In this document: piece after piece, positions 1 to 8,330 of the stretch
Position numbering within the stretch: position 1 is the stretch's first letter
How the letters are laid out: each line of letters starts with the position of its first letter
Assembly (NCBI GenBank): GCA_910578845.1
Contig: CAJTSL010000009.1
Location: 33,452 to 97,451 of the forward strand
Direction: 5' to 3'
Length of the DNA: 64,000 bases
Source of the DNA: an uncultured Lachnospiraceae bacterium
GTDB lineage: Bacteria > Bacillota > Clostridia > Lachnospirales > Lachnospiraceae
Notes under the pieces: generated by a model
The model's input: only the letters and a program-made list of their open reading frames with translations
Told to the model about the DNA's origin: nothing
Database searches by the model: none
Made by a program: the position numbers and the translations under genes

Positions 1-1
1 G

Positions 2-862
2 ATCTTAGAAAGCGGGTTAGCGGAAAATATTGAATATTGCGGTCAGACAAAGGATTTGAATCAGATATACGGACAAGCCCGTATCCATTTAGTCACATCG
101 GCATCCGAAACCTTTCCGATGGGAATTTATGAAGGAAAAATGTATGGAATCCCTCTTATAACATATGAACTGCCATCTGTGGAAATATTAGAAAATAGAA
201 AAGGCGTTATGATAGTTCCACAGAGAAATACTAAGCGGGCAGCGGAAGCAGTGATAGCGGTATTAAGTAATCCGGAACTGGAAAGAAGATTACAAAAAGA
301 AGCAAAAGAAAGCGCAGATTGCATGGATGCGGGTTTGGTCGAAAGAAAATGGCAAGCTATATTCCAGAACTTACCGCACATACCAAAGGAAATCAGTCAG
401 CATGAGGGCATAAGCGAAGAGAGTTTTCGTATCATATTAGAAACAATATTTGCACATTATCATAATTGCATTATCAAGCATCGTGAGCTACAGAAAATGT
501 GCAAGGAATATTGGGAAAAATCATGGTTAAATGAAATAAAATATAGAATGCTTAAGGATAACTTACAGATTGCCATATATCCATACGGAAAAATAGGGAA
601 GATGGTAAAACGAATTCTGAATGAGAATGATATATGGGAGAGCCTGATTGTTGATAATTATAAAGAGGGAGAAGGAATTGTCGGGCTTAAGGAGCTGGAA
701 GAGATGGATACTACAAAGTATCTCTTTTTGGTATGCAGCAGTACGGGAACTGTGTATATAGACATCAGGGAACAACTGGCACGATATGTATGCCCGGAGA
801 ACATATATGATTTATGTCCGGCGGAAATGGTGGTTAATCATCCCTTTTCCTATTATGAATAG
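2..862 (+). CDS. Glycosyltransferase family 4, C-terminal part (gene runs in from the left edge)
   Basis: The reading frame is open from base 2, so the true start lies outside the window. What is visible is the C-terminal half of a GT-B glycosyltransferase. The stretch SASETFPMGIYEGKMYGIPL is the usual donor-binding E-x7-E-like segment of family GT4, followed by a typical LSNPELERRLQKEA helix. From about base 565 there is a second small Rossmann-like part (IAIYPYGKIGKMVKRIL, then a VDN) of the kind repeated in many proteins of this window. It probably adds a sugar to the surface glycan at the cytoplasmic face of the membrane. The next gene starts 32 bases downstream. Family assignment is fairly firm; donor and acceptor are unknown. 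Confidence 0.8.
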   Translation: MLESGLAENIEYCGQTKDLNQIYGQARIHLVTSASETFPMGIYEGKMYGIPLITYELPSVEILENRKGVMIVPQRNTKRAAEAVIAVLSNPELERRLQKEAKESADCMDAGLVERKWQAIFQNLPHIPKEISQHEGISEESFRIILETIFAHYHNCIIKHRELQKMCKEYWEKSWLNEIKYRMLKDNLQIAIYPYGKIGKMVKRILNENDIWESLIVDNYKEGEGIVGLKELEEMDTTKYLFLVCSSTGTVYIDIREQLARYVCPENIYDLCPAEMVVNHPFSYYE

Positions 863-894
863 AAATCCGTGTACGGAAAGGTGAGATATTAGGA

Positions 895-3096
895 ATGGTA
901 AATCTTATAGATTGCAGCAAAAGTGAGTTTGTAAATCAGGTGAAAGGGAAAAAATTATATTGTTTTGGCGCCGGGAAATATTTGCAGCACTTTATAGACA
1001 GCCAGTATGGGATTTCAGTAGAGGCTATTATCGATAATTACCGTTATGCTAATAAGGAGTCTATACATATAAATGGCAGGGAAGTCAGGGTGATTTCAGC
1101 AGATGAATTTGTAAAGGTATGTGATGCAGACTGCGTTGTGGTTATTACCTGTCTTTCTATTGAAGATGTCCTTGAACAGTTGGATTCCATAAAAGAATGT
1201 GATGGCATGGGCTGCTATGTTGAATTGTTTATTGGAGAATGTACAGAACATACTAAAATACAGATAGAGAATAAACCAACGCAGGCGGTTATCCCCAAAA
1301 AGATTCATTATTGCTGGTTTGGCGGAAAAGAGATTCCTGACGAATATCAACAATATATTGCGACATGGAAAAAATACTGCCCGGATTACGAAATTATTAG
1401 ATGGGATGAATCTAATTATGATATCCGTAAGAGCAGATACGTCCGGGAAGCTTATGAGCAGGAGAAATGGGCTTTTGTTACGGATTATGCAAGAGTAGAT
1501 ATATTGTATCAGGAGGGGGGCATTTATTTTGACACGGATGTAGAGGTTATCGCATCTTTTGATGAATTCCTGGTATGGGATTTGTTCTGTGGGTTTGAAC
1601 GTGGTAATTATGTTGCATGGGGGCTTGGGGTCGGTGCGGTTAAAAAACATCCTATTCTAAAAAGCCTGTTAGAAATATATAATGGTATGCCTTTTATAAA
1701 AGCTGATGGTTCATTTAATATGGAACCGTGTCCGGTAATACAGTCAGAGGTGATGAAAAGGTATGGATTTGAAATGAACGGGAGATTCCAGGCGCGAAAC
1801 GGCGTGGCAGTTTTCCCGCAGGAATTTTTTGCTCCTATAAATTCCGGTAAATGCTATGGCAGATTAACGGAATATTCCCATTCCATTCATCATTATGCAG
1901 CATCTTGGGTTGGCGTTGGCCAACGTATAGACAGAGAGAAGGATGGAGAGCGGATTAGAAAGATTAAGGCGCATAATCAGACCGTCAGGCAGACAGAACA
2001 TTATGTCTTGCAAAATTCCAAAAGTGAGGTAAAAAGATTTCAAATATGGAATTGCCTGCCTGAAGGCAATACGGCAGGAAGTAAAGCGCCAAATGATATT
2101 AAAAATATATTTGGCCGTAAAGGCTATCAGGCGATTGATATCCATCCACATAATGGAGATACGGATAGTTGGCAATACAAAAGAATGGCAAAAGAATGGC
2201 ATGATTGCTATGAATTAGTCCCCGAGAATTCCATTCTGCTGTTACAGCATCCGTTTTGGCAGGAACAAAGGGAACGCAATGAGATTTTACTTAAATTGAA
2301 GGAACATAAACATGTCAGCATTATTTCCTTTGTACATGATGTAGAGAAACTTAGGGGGATTTTTTTGTCAGATTATATGCAGGCTGAATTTGTATTTATG
2401 TTGCGGATTGCAGATGTATTGATTGTACATAACGAGAAGATGAAGAAGTTTTTCCTTGGGATGGGAATTGCGAAAGAGAAGGTTATCTGTTTAGAAATAT
2501 TTGATTATCTATCAGATAATGCCCGGATTCTGCCTAAGAGGCTGGAGCAGTCAGTCAGCATAGCAGGGAATCTGGATAGCATGAAGAGTCCTTATTTAGA
2601 GAAAATGCGGGAGTTGGCGCCTTTGAAAGTCCATTTATATGGGCCAAATTACACTGCGCCAAGTATAGACAGACAGCCGGGGTATTCTGGCAATATGATA
2701 TATCATGGGGCGTTTTCTTCGGATATGATTCAGAGTCAGCTAACGGGAGGTTTCGGACTGGTCTGGGATGGGAATAGTTTGGATACTTGTACGGGAGCTA
2801 CCGGAGAATACCTAAGATATAATAATCCACACAAGTTATCCATGTACCTTGCAGCAGGACTGCCTGTCATTATCTGGAAAGAGGCGGCAGCAGCAGAGTA
2901 TGTGGAAAGGCATGGCGCCGGGATTGCAGTGGGCTCATTATATGATATAGCCGGGGAACTCCAGAATGTTGATGAAGATAGGTATAGCCAGTATCTGGCA
3001 GCGGTAGATGAAATTGCAGATGATATCAGGAAAGGAAGAAATACAGAAAATGCGATAAGGAAGGCTGAGATTGTTTTAAGGAAAGAAGACAGGTAG
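895..3096 (+). CDS. Double glycosyltransferase fusion: Rossmann module, GT32-like domain, GT-B (galactofuranosyltransferase-like) domain
   Basis: This 733-residue protein appears to hold three parts. Residues about 20-50 read KLYCFGAGKYLQHF then an IDN, a G-x-G Rossmann module. From about residue 133 (IPKKIHYCWFGG) to about 330 it matches the DXD-containing glycosyltransferase family GT32, with the metal-binding motif YFDTDVE near residue 214. From about residue 409 (AIDIHPHNGDTDSW) to the end it resembles GT-B enzymes of the WbbI/galactofuranosyltransferase type, including the LSMYLAAGLPVI donor-site segment. Two transferase domains in one chain suggest that it adds two successive sugars. 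A run of six G (1515-1520) lies just before the DXD motif. The next gene follows 9 bases later, so this is one operon. Sugar specificity cannot be read from the sequence. Confidence 0.8.
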   Translation: MVNLIDCSKSEFVNQVKGKKLYCFGAGKYLQHFIDSQYGISVEAIIDNYRYANKESIHINGREVRVISADEFVKVCDADCVVVITCLSIEDVLEQLDSIKECDGMGCYVELFIGECTEHTKIQIENKPTQAVIPKKIHYCWFGGKEIPDEYQQYIATWKKYCPDYEIIRWDESNYDIRKSRYVREAYEQEKWAFVTDYARVDILYQEGGIYFDTDVEVIASFDEFLVWDLFCGFERGNYVAWGLGVGAVKKHPILKSLLEIYNGMPFIKADGSFNMEPCPVIQSEVMKRYGFEMNGRFQARNGVAVFPQEFFAPINSGKCYGRLTEYSHSIHHYAASWVGVGQRIDREKDGERIRKIKAHNQTVRQTEHYVLQNSKSEVKRFQIWNCLPEGNTAGSKAPNDIKNIFGRKGYQAIDIHPHNGDTDSWQYKRMAKEWHDCYELVPENSILLLQHPFWQEQRERNEILLKLKEHKHVSIISFVHDVEKLRGIFLSDYMQAEFVFMLRIADVLIVHNEKMKKFFLGMGIAKEKVICLEIFDYLSDNARILPKRLEQSVSIAGNLDSMKSPYLEKMRELAPLKVHLYGPNYTAPSIDRQPGYSGNMIYHGAFSSDMIQSQLTGGFGLVWDGNSLDTCTGATGEYLRYNNPHKLSMYLAAGLPVIIWKEAAAAEYVERHGAGIAVGSLYDIAGELQNVDEDRYSQYLAAVDEIADDIRKGRNTENAIRKAEIVLRKEDR

Positions 3097-3105
3097 GAGG
3101 CAGAT

Positions 3106-5442
3106 GTGCAAACAGAGGATTTAGCAAAAGAATTACCGAAAGGCTTGATTAAGTGGTATCCTTTTCATAAAGGTGAGAAAGCATTATTCGTAACCAGCAG
3201 GATAGAAGAATTTAATGTATTACATAACGCCCTGCAGGAATGTGGGCTTTATACAGACTGCTTATCATTGGATGAACTTAGAGATGAGACGAAATCCGGG
3301 GATTGTAATGTAGCAGTTTACCAGTACATTGTGGCAGTAGGAGTTTTAGAATATGCCACAGAACCCGTAAAGGTATTGCAGGAACTGCGCAGTATGCTTA
3401 AACCGTGCGGAAGCTTGTTCCTTGGCATGGATAATCGCCTTGGCATACGATACTTTTGCGGCGATAGGGATGTTTTTACAGAGAGGAATTTTGATAGCAT
3501 TGAAAATTATACACGGATCAGTCCTATGGATAGAGAGCAGTTAGAAGGACAAGCTTATGCGAAAGCAGAAATAATAGAGCTTCTAAAGAGCGCTGGACTG
3601 GCTAGATTTCGTTTTTATTCCGTATTGCCCGCGCTTAACAGGCCACAGGCTCTTTATGCAGAGGATTATCAGCCAAGAGAGCAGCTTGATATACGTATTG
3701 CCCCACAATACCATAGTCCGGATACCATATTTCTGGAAGAAGAAAAATTATATACAACTTTAATTCAGAATAACCTTTTCCATACAATGGCGAACGGATA
3801 TTTTATTGAGTGTACGGTAGAAGGAGAGTTAGCGTGTGCGCAACAGATTACAGTATCCATGGACCGGGGAGAAAAGGATGCGTTGGCTACTATCATTTAT
3901 GGGGATAACAAGGTTATTAAAAAAGCTTTATATCCTGAAGGAAAATGGAAATTAGGGCATATGCTGTCTAATATGGAGGATTTGAGAAAACATGGGATAA
4001 AGCTTGTAGATGCCAAGTTAAAGGAAGATTCTTTTGTTATGCCATATGTTGAGGGGATAAATGCGACAGACTATTTTAGGGATTTGCTGTTGAAGGATGC
4101 AGAACTATTTTTACAGGAATTGGACAGATTCTGGGCGCTGGTTCAGGCTTCGTCAGAACATGTGCCTTATGAAGAAGTTGACTGGGAACATTTTGATCCT
4201 GAATGGGAAAAGCGCAAGGAAGATGACCCTAATAAGGACCAATGGAAAAAGGCTGCTTTGAACGCTCAGGAAGATATGGGAATTATTTTAGCGCGGGGTT
4301 ATATTGACTTGGTGTCTTTAAACTGCTTTTATGTGGCAGGTGAGTTTGTTTTTTTTGACCAGGAATTTTATATAGAAAATCTGCCGGCAAATGTAATCAT
4401 GGTGCGGACGATTAATTTTATTTATTCTGGCAATGCACAGTTAGAGATAATTTTGCCAAGAGATCAGTTGCTAGAACGGTATCATTTACATAAATATATT
4501 GATTTGTGGGATCGTTTTGCAGGAGTTTTTTTGTTGAAACTTCGCAATGAAATAGCGCTCTCTGGCTATCATCAGCTTTGTAGACGGAACATAGGAGTTA
4601 TGAATGCAAACCGTCAGAGAATGAATTACTCTGTTAGAGAGTATGAGAGGTTGTTCCGGAATATTTTTACAGGAACAGAAAATAGGGAAATATATCTTTT
4701 TGGCTCAGGGGCGTTTACGAAACAGTTTCTTTCGCAATTTGGACAAGCGTATAAAATAGCAGGTATCTTTGATAACAATGCTAAGCGATGGGGAGATGCA
4801 TTATTGGGAATTCAGATTATGTCGCCTGAATGCTTGCATTCTTTAGAGATAGGTACCTATAAAGTTATTATTTGTATCAAAAATTATGTGCCTGTTGTAA
4901 GGCAGCTACAGATGATGGGCGTCAAGGATTATGCCATTTATGACAGCAGTTTGGATTATCCGCGAAAAACGCCTGTGAAAGTGGAAAAAAGTGATAATTC
5001 CGAAAAAACAAATAAGAAGTATCATGTAGGTTATATTTCCGGAGTATTTGACTTGTTTCATATTGGGCATCTGAACCTGCTTAAGAGAGCAAAAGAACTT
5101 TGTGATTATCTGATTGTAGGCGTTGTTAATGACGAGAGCGTAATAAAAAATAAAAGGACTATGCCGTATATTCCTTTTCAAGAGAGGATTGAGATAGTAC
5201 GCGCTTGCCGTTATGTGGACGAAGCTGTGGAAATCCCTACGGAATATAGCGGGCCAGAGGAAGCATATCGCAGATATCAGTTTGATGTACAGTTTATGGG
5301 GAGTGATTATGAAGATTCTCCATGGTGGCAGGCAAAAAAGGAATTTTTGCAGAAGCAAGGTTCTGATATGGTGTTTTTTCCATATACGCAGTCTGTCAGC
5401 TCCACTAAATTAAAGGCGCTGATTGAAAAAGGACTGGCATAG
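3106..5442 (+). CDS. Multidomain protein: methyltransferase-like, kinase-like, Rossmann module and TagD-type cytidylyltransferase
   Basis: A GTG start at 3106 is preceded by AGGAGG; the nearby ATG at 3104 is out of frame. Residues about 1-230 look like a class I methyltransferase (a VGVLEYATEPVKVLQELR stretch near residue 75) but the SAM-binding glycine loop is poorly kept. Residues about 255-450 resemble aminoglycoside-phosphotransferase/choline-kinase-like folds (VMPYVEG, then FFDQEFYIE). Near residue 528 IYLFGSGAFTKQFL starts a Rossmann module. Residues about 638-778 are a clear nucleotidylyltransferase of the glycerol-3-phosphate cytidylyltransferase type: GVFDLFHIGH carries HxGH and the end has SVSSTKLK. 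It probably activates a polyol or sugar phosphate as a CDP derivative. The fused order is unusual. The C-terminal assignment is firm, the middle ones tentative. Confidence 0.75.
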   Translation: MQTEDLAKELPKGLIKWYPFHKGEKALFVTSRIEEFNVLHNALQECGLYTDCLSLDELRDETKSGDCNVAVYQYIVAVGVLEYATEPVKVLQELRSMLKPCGSLFLGMDNRLGIRYFCGDRDVFTERNFDSIENYTRISPMDREQLEGQAYAKAEIIELLKSAGLARFRFYSVLPALNRPQALYAEDYQPREQLDIRIAPQYHSPDTIFLEEEKLYTTLIQNNLFHTMANGYFIECTVEGELACAQQITVSMDRGEKDALATIIYGDNKVIKKALYPEGKWKLGHMLSNMEDLRKHGIKLVDAKLKEDSFVMPYVEGINATDYFRDLLLKDAELFLQELDRFWALVQASSEHVPYEEVDWEHFDPEWEKRKEDDPNKDQWKKAALNAQEDMGIILARGYIDLVSLNCFYVAGEFVFFDQEFYIENLPANVIMVRTINFIYSGNAQLEIILPRDQLLERYHLHKYIDLWDRFAGVFLLKLRNEIALSGYHQLCRRNIGVMNANRQRMNYSVREYERLFRNIFTGTENREIYLFGSGAFTKQFLSQFGQAYKIAGIFDNNAKRWGDALLGIQIMSPECLHSLEIGTYKVIICIKNYVPVVRQLQMMGVKDYAIYDSSLDYPRKTPVKVEKSDNSEKTNKKYHVGYISGVFDLFHIGHLNLLKRAKELCDYLIVGVVNDESVIKNKRTMPYIPFQERIEIVRACRYVDEAVEIPTEYSGPEEAYRRYQFDVQFMGSDYEDSPWWQAKKEFLQKQGSDMVFFPYTQSVSSTKLKALIEKGLA

Positions 5443-5453
5443 ACCGGGGATTG

Positions 5454-5532
5454 GATTGAAAAATCAGCCTAGCGGCGGATTTTTCAATCGCAAATTTGTG
5501 CCGACGCTGATAGCGTCTTGGCTCCAAAATTC
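5454..5532 (+). repeat. Two-hairpin leader element, copy 1
   Basis: The stretch holds a hairpin GATTGAAAAATC / GATTTTTCAATC (arms 5454-5465 and 5478-5489) and then a second one with arms GACGC / GCGTC around 5503-5517. A near copy lies on the opposite strand at 63471-63548. In both places the element sits directly upstream of a start codon in the same relative direction, and the similarity continues almost to the ribosome site (TTGAG near the RBS). It is therefore either a regulatory leader or a site duplicated by recombination. Direct inspection shows the hairpins and the similarity; the function is not known. Confidence 0.7.
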
Positions 5533-5559
5533 GCAATTTGAGCAAGAATGGAGATTAAT

Positions 5560-8253
5560 ATGTTAAGATTATGGGACATAGAAATGGATTACGATAGCGC
5601 TATCGTAAATGAGAAAGCTCTTACCATAAATCATAATATATGGAATGAGTGTAAAGATCTTTTGAAAGAGTGCGATAAATACCGGGATCCCGTCATCAGA
5701 CTGATCCCGATTAAGAATGAGGCGAATGAACTTATAGCATATGGTTTTCAGGATAGTGAGGCAAACAGGGAGCTTCGTATGCTGAAGGAGTTAGAAGATA
5801 ATCCGCATGTCTTACAATTTACTGATATTTTCCCGGAATATAAAGAGGTAGTATTATATGGCTGTAATGAACTATCAGTTGCTTTTGCGCATTATTTGGA
5901 GGCGCTAGGGATTACAGTTTTGGTAAGAGGTGAGTTTTGGGATTATTTTGGCTATCAGAGTGATTCCGGCGTAAATTGTAGAAGGGGGGGGCTTGTGCTG
6001 TTTGCAGAAGGCCTCCCATTACCGGGACATAATTTATATCACATGGCTCAAAGAAGTGTTTCTTCGGAATTTGAGTGTATTGATAAGATATATGAAACAA
6101 ATGTATTAGAAGGGAAAATTACGGATACTACGGGCAGTTTTGAAGAAATTATTACTAGGCTAAAAGATGGACATGAGATTATCCTTTTAGGAGTAGATAG
6201 AGAAGCTCAGGACACATACGATTTGCTTTGTAAATATGATGTAGAGATTGAAGGTTTTGCAGTTAAAGAAAAGGGACAGCAAGAAGCGTTGTTGGGCAAG
6301 AAGGTAATGAGCATTGCAGAGGCAATGTGTTATCTCAACAGTCCTGTATTTTTAAATTGTAAAGACACTAAGGGGGCATTGGGAGGAGAGTGGACGGAGT
6401 ATTTTGCTTATCGAGGATATGAACGAAACAGACACTTCTTTCTCATAAAAGATTATATTGAGATTCCAAATAGCAATTTGATTCATGTATTTCGGAATAA
6501 GAATATATTGCTAACAGGTGATGAAAGACTATGTCAGTTATTAACAGAATATCTGGAAATGATTGAGAATGATAAGGTTTCTGTAAGGTATACCGCTGTT
6601 GGTGAGAAGATAACGGTAGAAGAAAGAGATATTCTGTGTTTGGTTGTACCGGATTATCATAATGGATTGAACGGTATAGGGGATAGGAAAAAAAGGATAT
6701 TAAGTCAGCAGCTATCGGATATGGGATTTGTGAATTATACAGAATATTTTATATCCGTCCGCGCATTTGTTTTAATCGACAGATATCTGCGTAGGAGTAG
6801 CGAGAAGTATACTATTCCAGGATTAATGCCCAAGGGAATATTTTTAGGTAGAATTCCAGGATCAAGTGGAAACTTTTTTTTCCGTGGCATTATGGATGGC
6901 CATCCGGAAATCTTAATGATTCCATACTCTGATTTGAATCATAATCTATTCTATTATTGTATCCGTTTAGCAAATCTTAGATCGGATGAGATATTACCAG
7001 CATTTTGGGCAATGTATGAACAGGAGGCGTGTGAACTACAAAAAGATTTTCCGGATCCAGAGAGATTTGAAACATGTGTAAAAAAGATTCTGGCATTAAG
7101 GAAAAGATTTACATCCCAGGAACTGTTCCTATTGTTTCATATTGCCTATGCGGAAATGCTAAATGGAACAGCGCTAGAGGATATATCTGCTTTGGTTGTA
7201 TATTGGGAACCGCATATGCTTTCAAAAAATGAATTCCCATTTCTGGCAATGTGGTTAGAAGATAAAAAAATAAATGGAAAGACACTGGTACTTCGTAGAA
7301 ATAATATCGCCATTACCGGCTCGAATTGTGCAAGAAAGGAAGACGGATGGCATAGCGTATCGGTCTATAAAAAAATGTTTGTTGATGAATCGGCATGGGA
7401 TGGGGTCCGCTTGCAGTCTGATCATTGGCATGAGTTTAAAATGCGGTTTGAGGATATAAAACTGTATCCAAGGAATAGCCTGATGAAGATTTGTGAGCAT
7501 ATTGATATAGAGTGGTCAGATAATCTGTTAAAGACTACATGTGCCGGAAAAGAGTTGGAGTATCGAGGAAGTGTGGATTTTGACTTGAAACCGGTGTTTA
7601 ACAAATATGAAGAGTTTTTTTCCGAATTTGACCGTTTCAGAATTTCCATAGCCAGCAGTCTGTACCATAAGCGGTATGGATTTGCGTATGAAAATTGCCT
7701 GAAGTTTTCACGCCGGGAGCTACAAGAACTATTCATAAAACCATTTTTATTTGAGGAAAAGAAATTATTTGAAAGAGATGAGGAAGATATAGAAATTTAT
7801 GAATGGATGAGATGGCGGCTATGGGAAATTAGAAAGCATATGGTACTGAATGATATACATTCAGAGTTTCCTTTGTTTGGAGTCAAAGCGTATAGAGAAA
7901 TTGATATGTTGGAGCGGAACCGGAAAAAGATTGAAAAGACTTTGGAGTATATCAGGCAACACGATAAAATGATATTGTATGGAACAGGACATGATTGTCT
8001 TGAATTATTAAGGCTCATGAATGAAGCGATGAAAGAGAAAATTCTGTATAGTGATAAAAGGGCTGAGACACAGCCATATTATTTTTGTGGACAGAAGGTA
8101 ATTGCACCAACGAAATTGTGTGATCTTTACAAAGATTATTATATTTTGGTCACGTCTAGTTTGTATGGCAGTGATATAAAAGAAGAATTTGATCATATGG
8201 GCATTGAGCTTTCCAGAGTATATTATAATGAGGCAGAACTGAGATGGAGGTGA
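5560..8253 (+). CDS. Large sulfotransferase-like protein with several Rossmann modules, paralog 1
   Basis: About 897 residues from ATG 5560, chosen because GGAG lies six bases upstream and because the paralog at 8331 starts at the equivalent residue; an in-frame ATG at 5548 is the alternative. Residues about 426-656 look like a PAPS-dependent sulfotransferase: a P-loop-like GRIPGSSGNFFF followed by GIMDGHPEI, an RRNN segment resembling the 3'-phosphate site, and MRFEDIKLYPRNSL, typical of the family's conserved R-x-E-D-L element. Rossmann-like parts occur near residues 96 (VVLYGCNEL), 206 (IILLGVDRE) and 803 (MILYGTGHD). It would transfer sulfate from PAPS to a sugar hydroxyl. cysC and sat lie 7-8 kb downstream on the same strand. 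A run of eight G at 5984-5991 makes slippage likely. The sulfotransferase call is good but not certain, as the P-loop is divergent. Confidence 0.72.
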   Translation: MLRLWDIEMDYDSAIVNEKALTINHNIWNECKDLLKECDKYRDPVIRLIPIKNEANELIAYGFQDSEANRELRMLKELEDNPHVLQFTDIFPEYKEVVLYGCNELSVAFAHYLEALGITVLVRGEFWDYFGYQSDSGVNCRRGGLVLFAEGLPLPGHNLYHMAQRSVSSEFECIDKIYETNVLEGKITDTTGSFEEIITRLKDGHEIILLGVDREAQDTYDLLCKYDVEIEGFAVKEKGQQEALLGKKVMSIAEAMCYLNSPVFLNCKDTKGALGGEWTEYFAYRGYERNRHFFLIKDYIEIPNSNLIHVFRNKNILLTGDERLCQLLTEYLEMIENDKVSVRYTAVGEKITVEERDILCLVVPDYHNGLNGIGDRKKRILSQQLSDMGFVNYTEYFISVRAFVLIDRYLRRSSEKYTIPGLMPKGIFLGRIPGSSGNFFFRGIMDGHPEILMIPYSDLNHNLFYYCIRLANLRSDEILPAFWAMYEQEACELQKDFPDPERFETCVKKILALRKRFTSQELFLLFHIAYAEMLNGTALEDISALVVYWEPHMLSKNEFPFLAMWLEDKKINGKTLVLRRNNIAITGSNCARKEDGWHSVSVYKKMFVDESAWDGVRLQSDHWHEFKMRFEDIKLYPRNSLMKICEHIDIEWSDNLLKTTCAGKELEYRGSVDFDLKPVFNKYEEFFSEFDRFRISIASSLYHKRYGFAYENCLKFSRRELQELFIKPFLFEEKKLFERDEEDIEIYEWMRWRLWEIRKHMVLNDIHSEFPLFGVKAYREIDMLERNRKKIEKTLEYIRQHDKMILYGTGHDCLELLRLMNEAMKEKILYSDKRAETQPYYFCGQKVIAPTKLCDLYKDYYILVTSSLYGSDIKEEFDHMGIELSRVYYNEAELRWR
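5984..5991 (+). repeat. Poly-G tract (G8) inside sulfotransferase-like gene 1
   Basis: Eight consecutive G lie within codons near residue 142 (R-R-G-G-L). Read with one G fewer, the frame meets TAG at about 6107. With one more, it meets TAA within about 20 codons. The tract is in the in-frame (ON) state here. Tracts of this kind are classical slipped-strand phase-variation sites. Confidence 0.75.
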
Positions 8254-8330
8254 ACTTTATTATTATACGAGTTACGGAATAAGGGTTAAAGATTACGAAA
8301 GGGTATAAAGAACAATCGGAGGGACTGGCA

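Noticed and set aside
1515..1520. G6 run in the GT32-like domain; similar G6 runs near 19746, 46011 and 47368.
   Set aside because: Six G arises easily from Gly-Gly codons and is short for efficient slippage. Listed only as a possible weak site.
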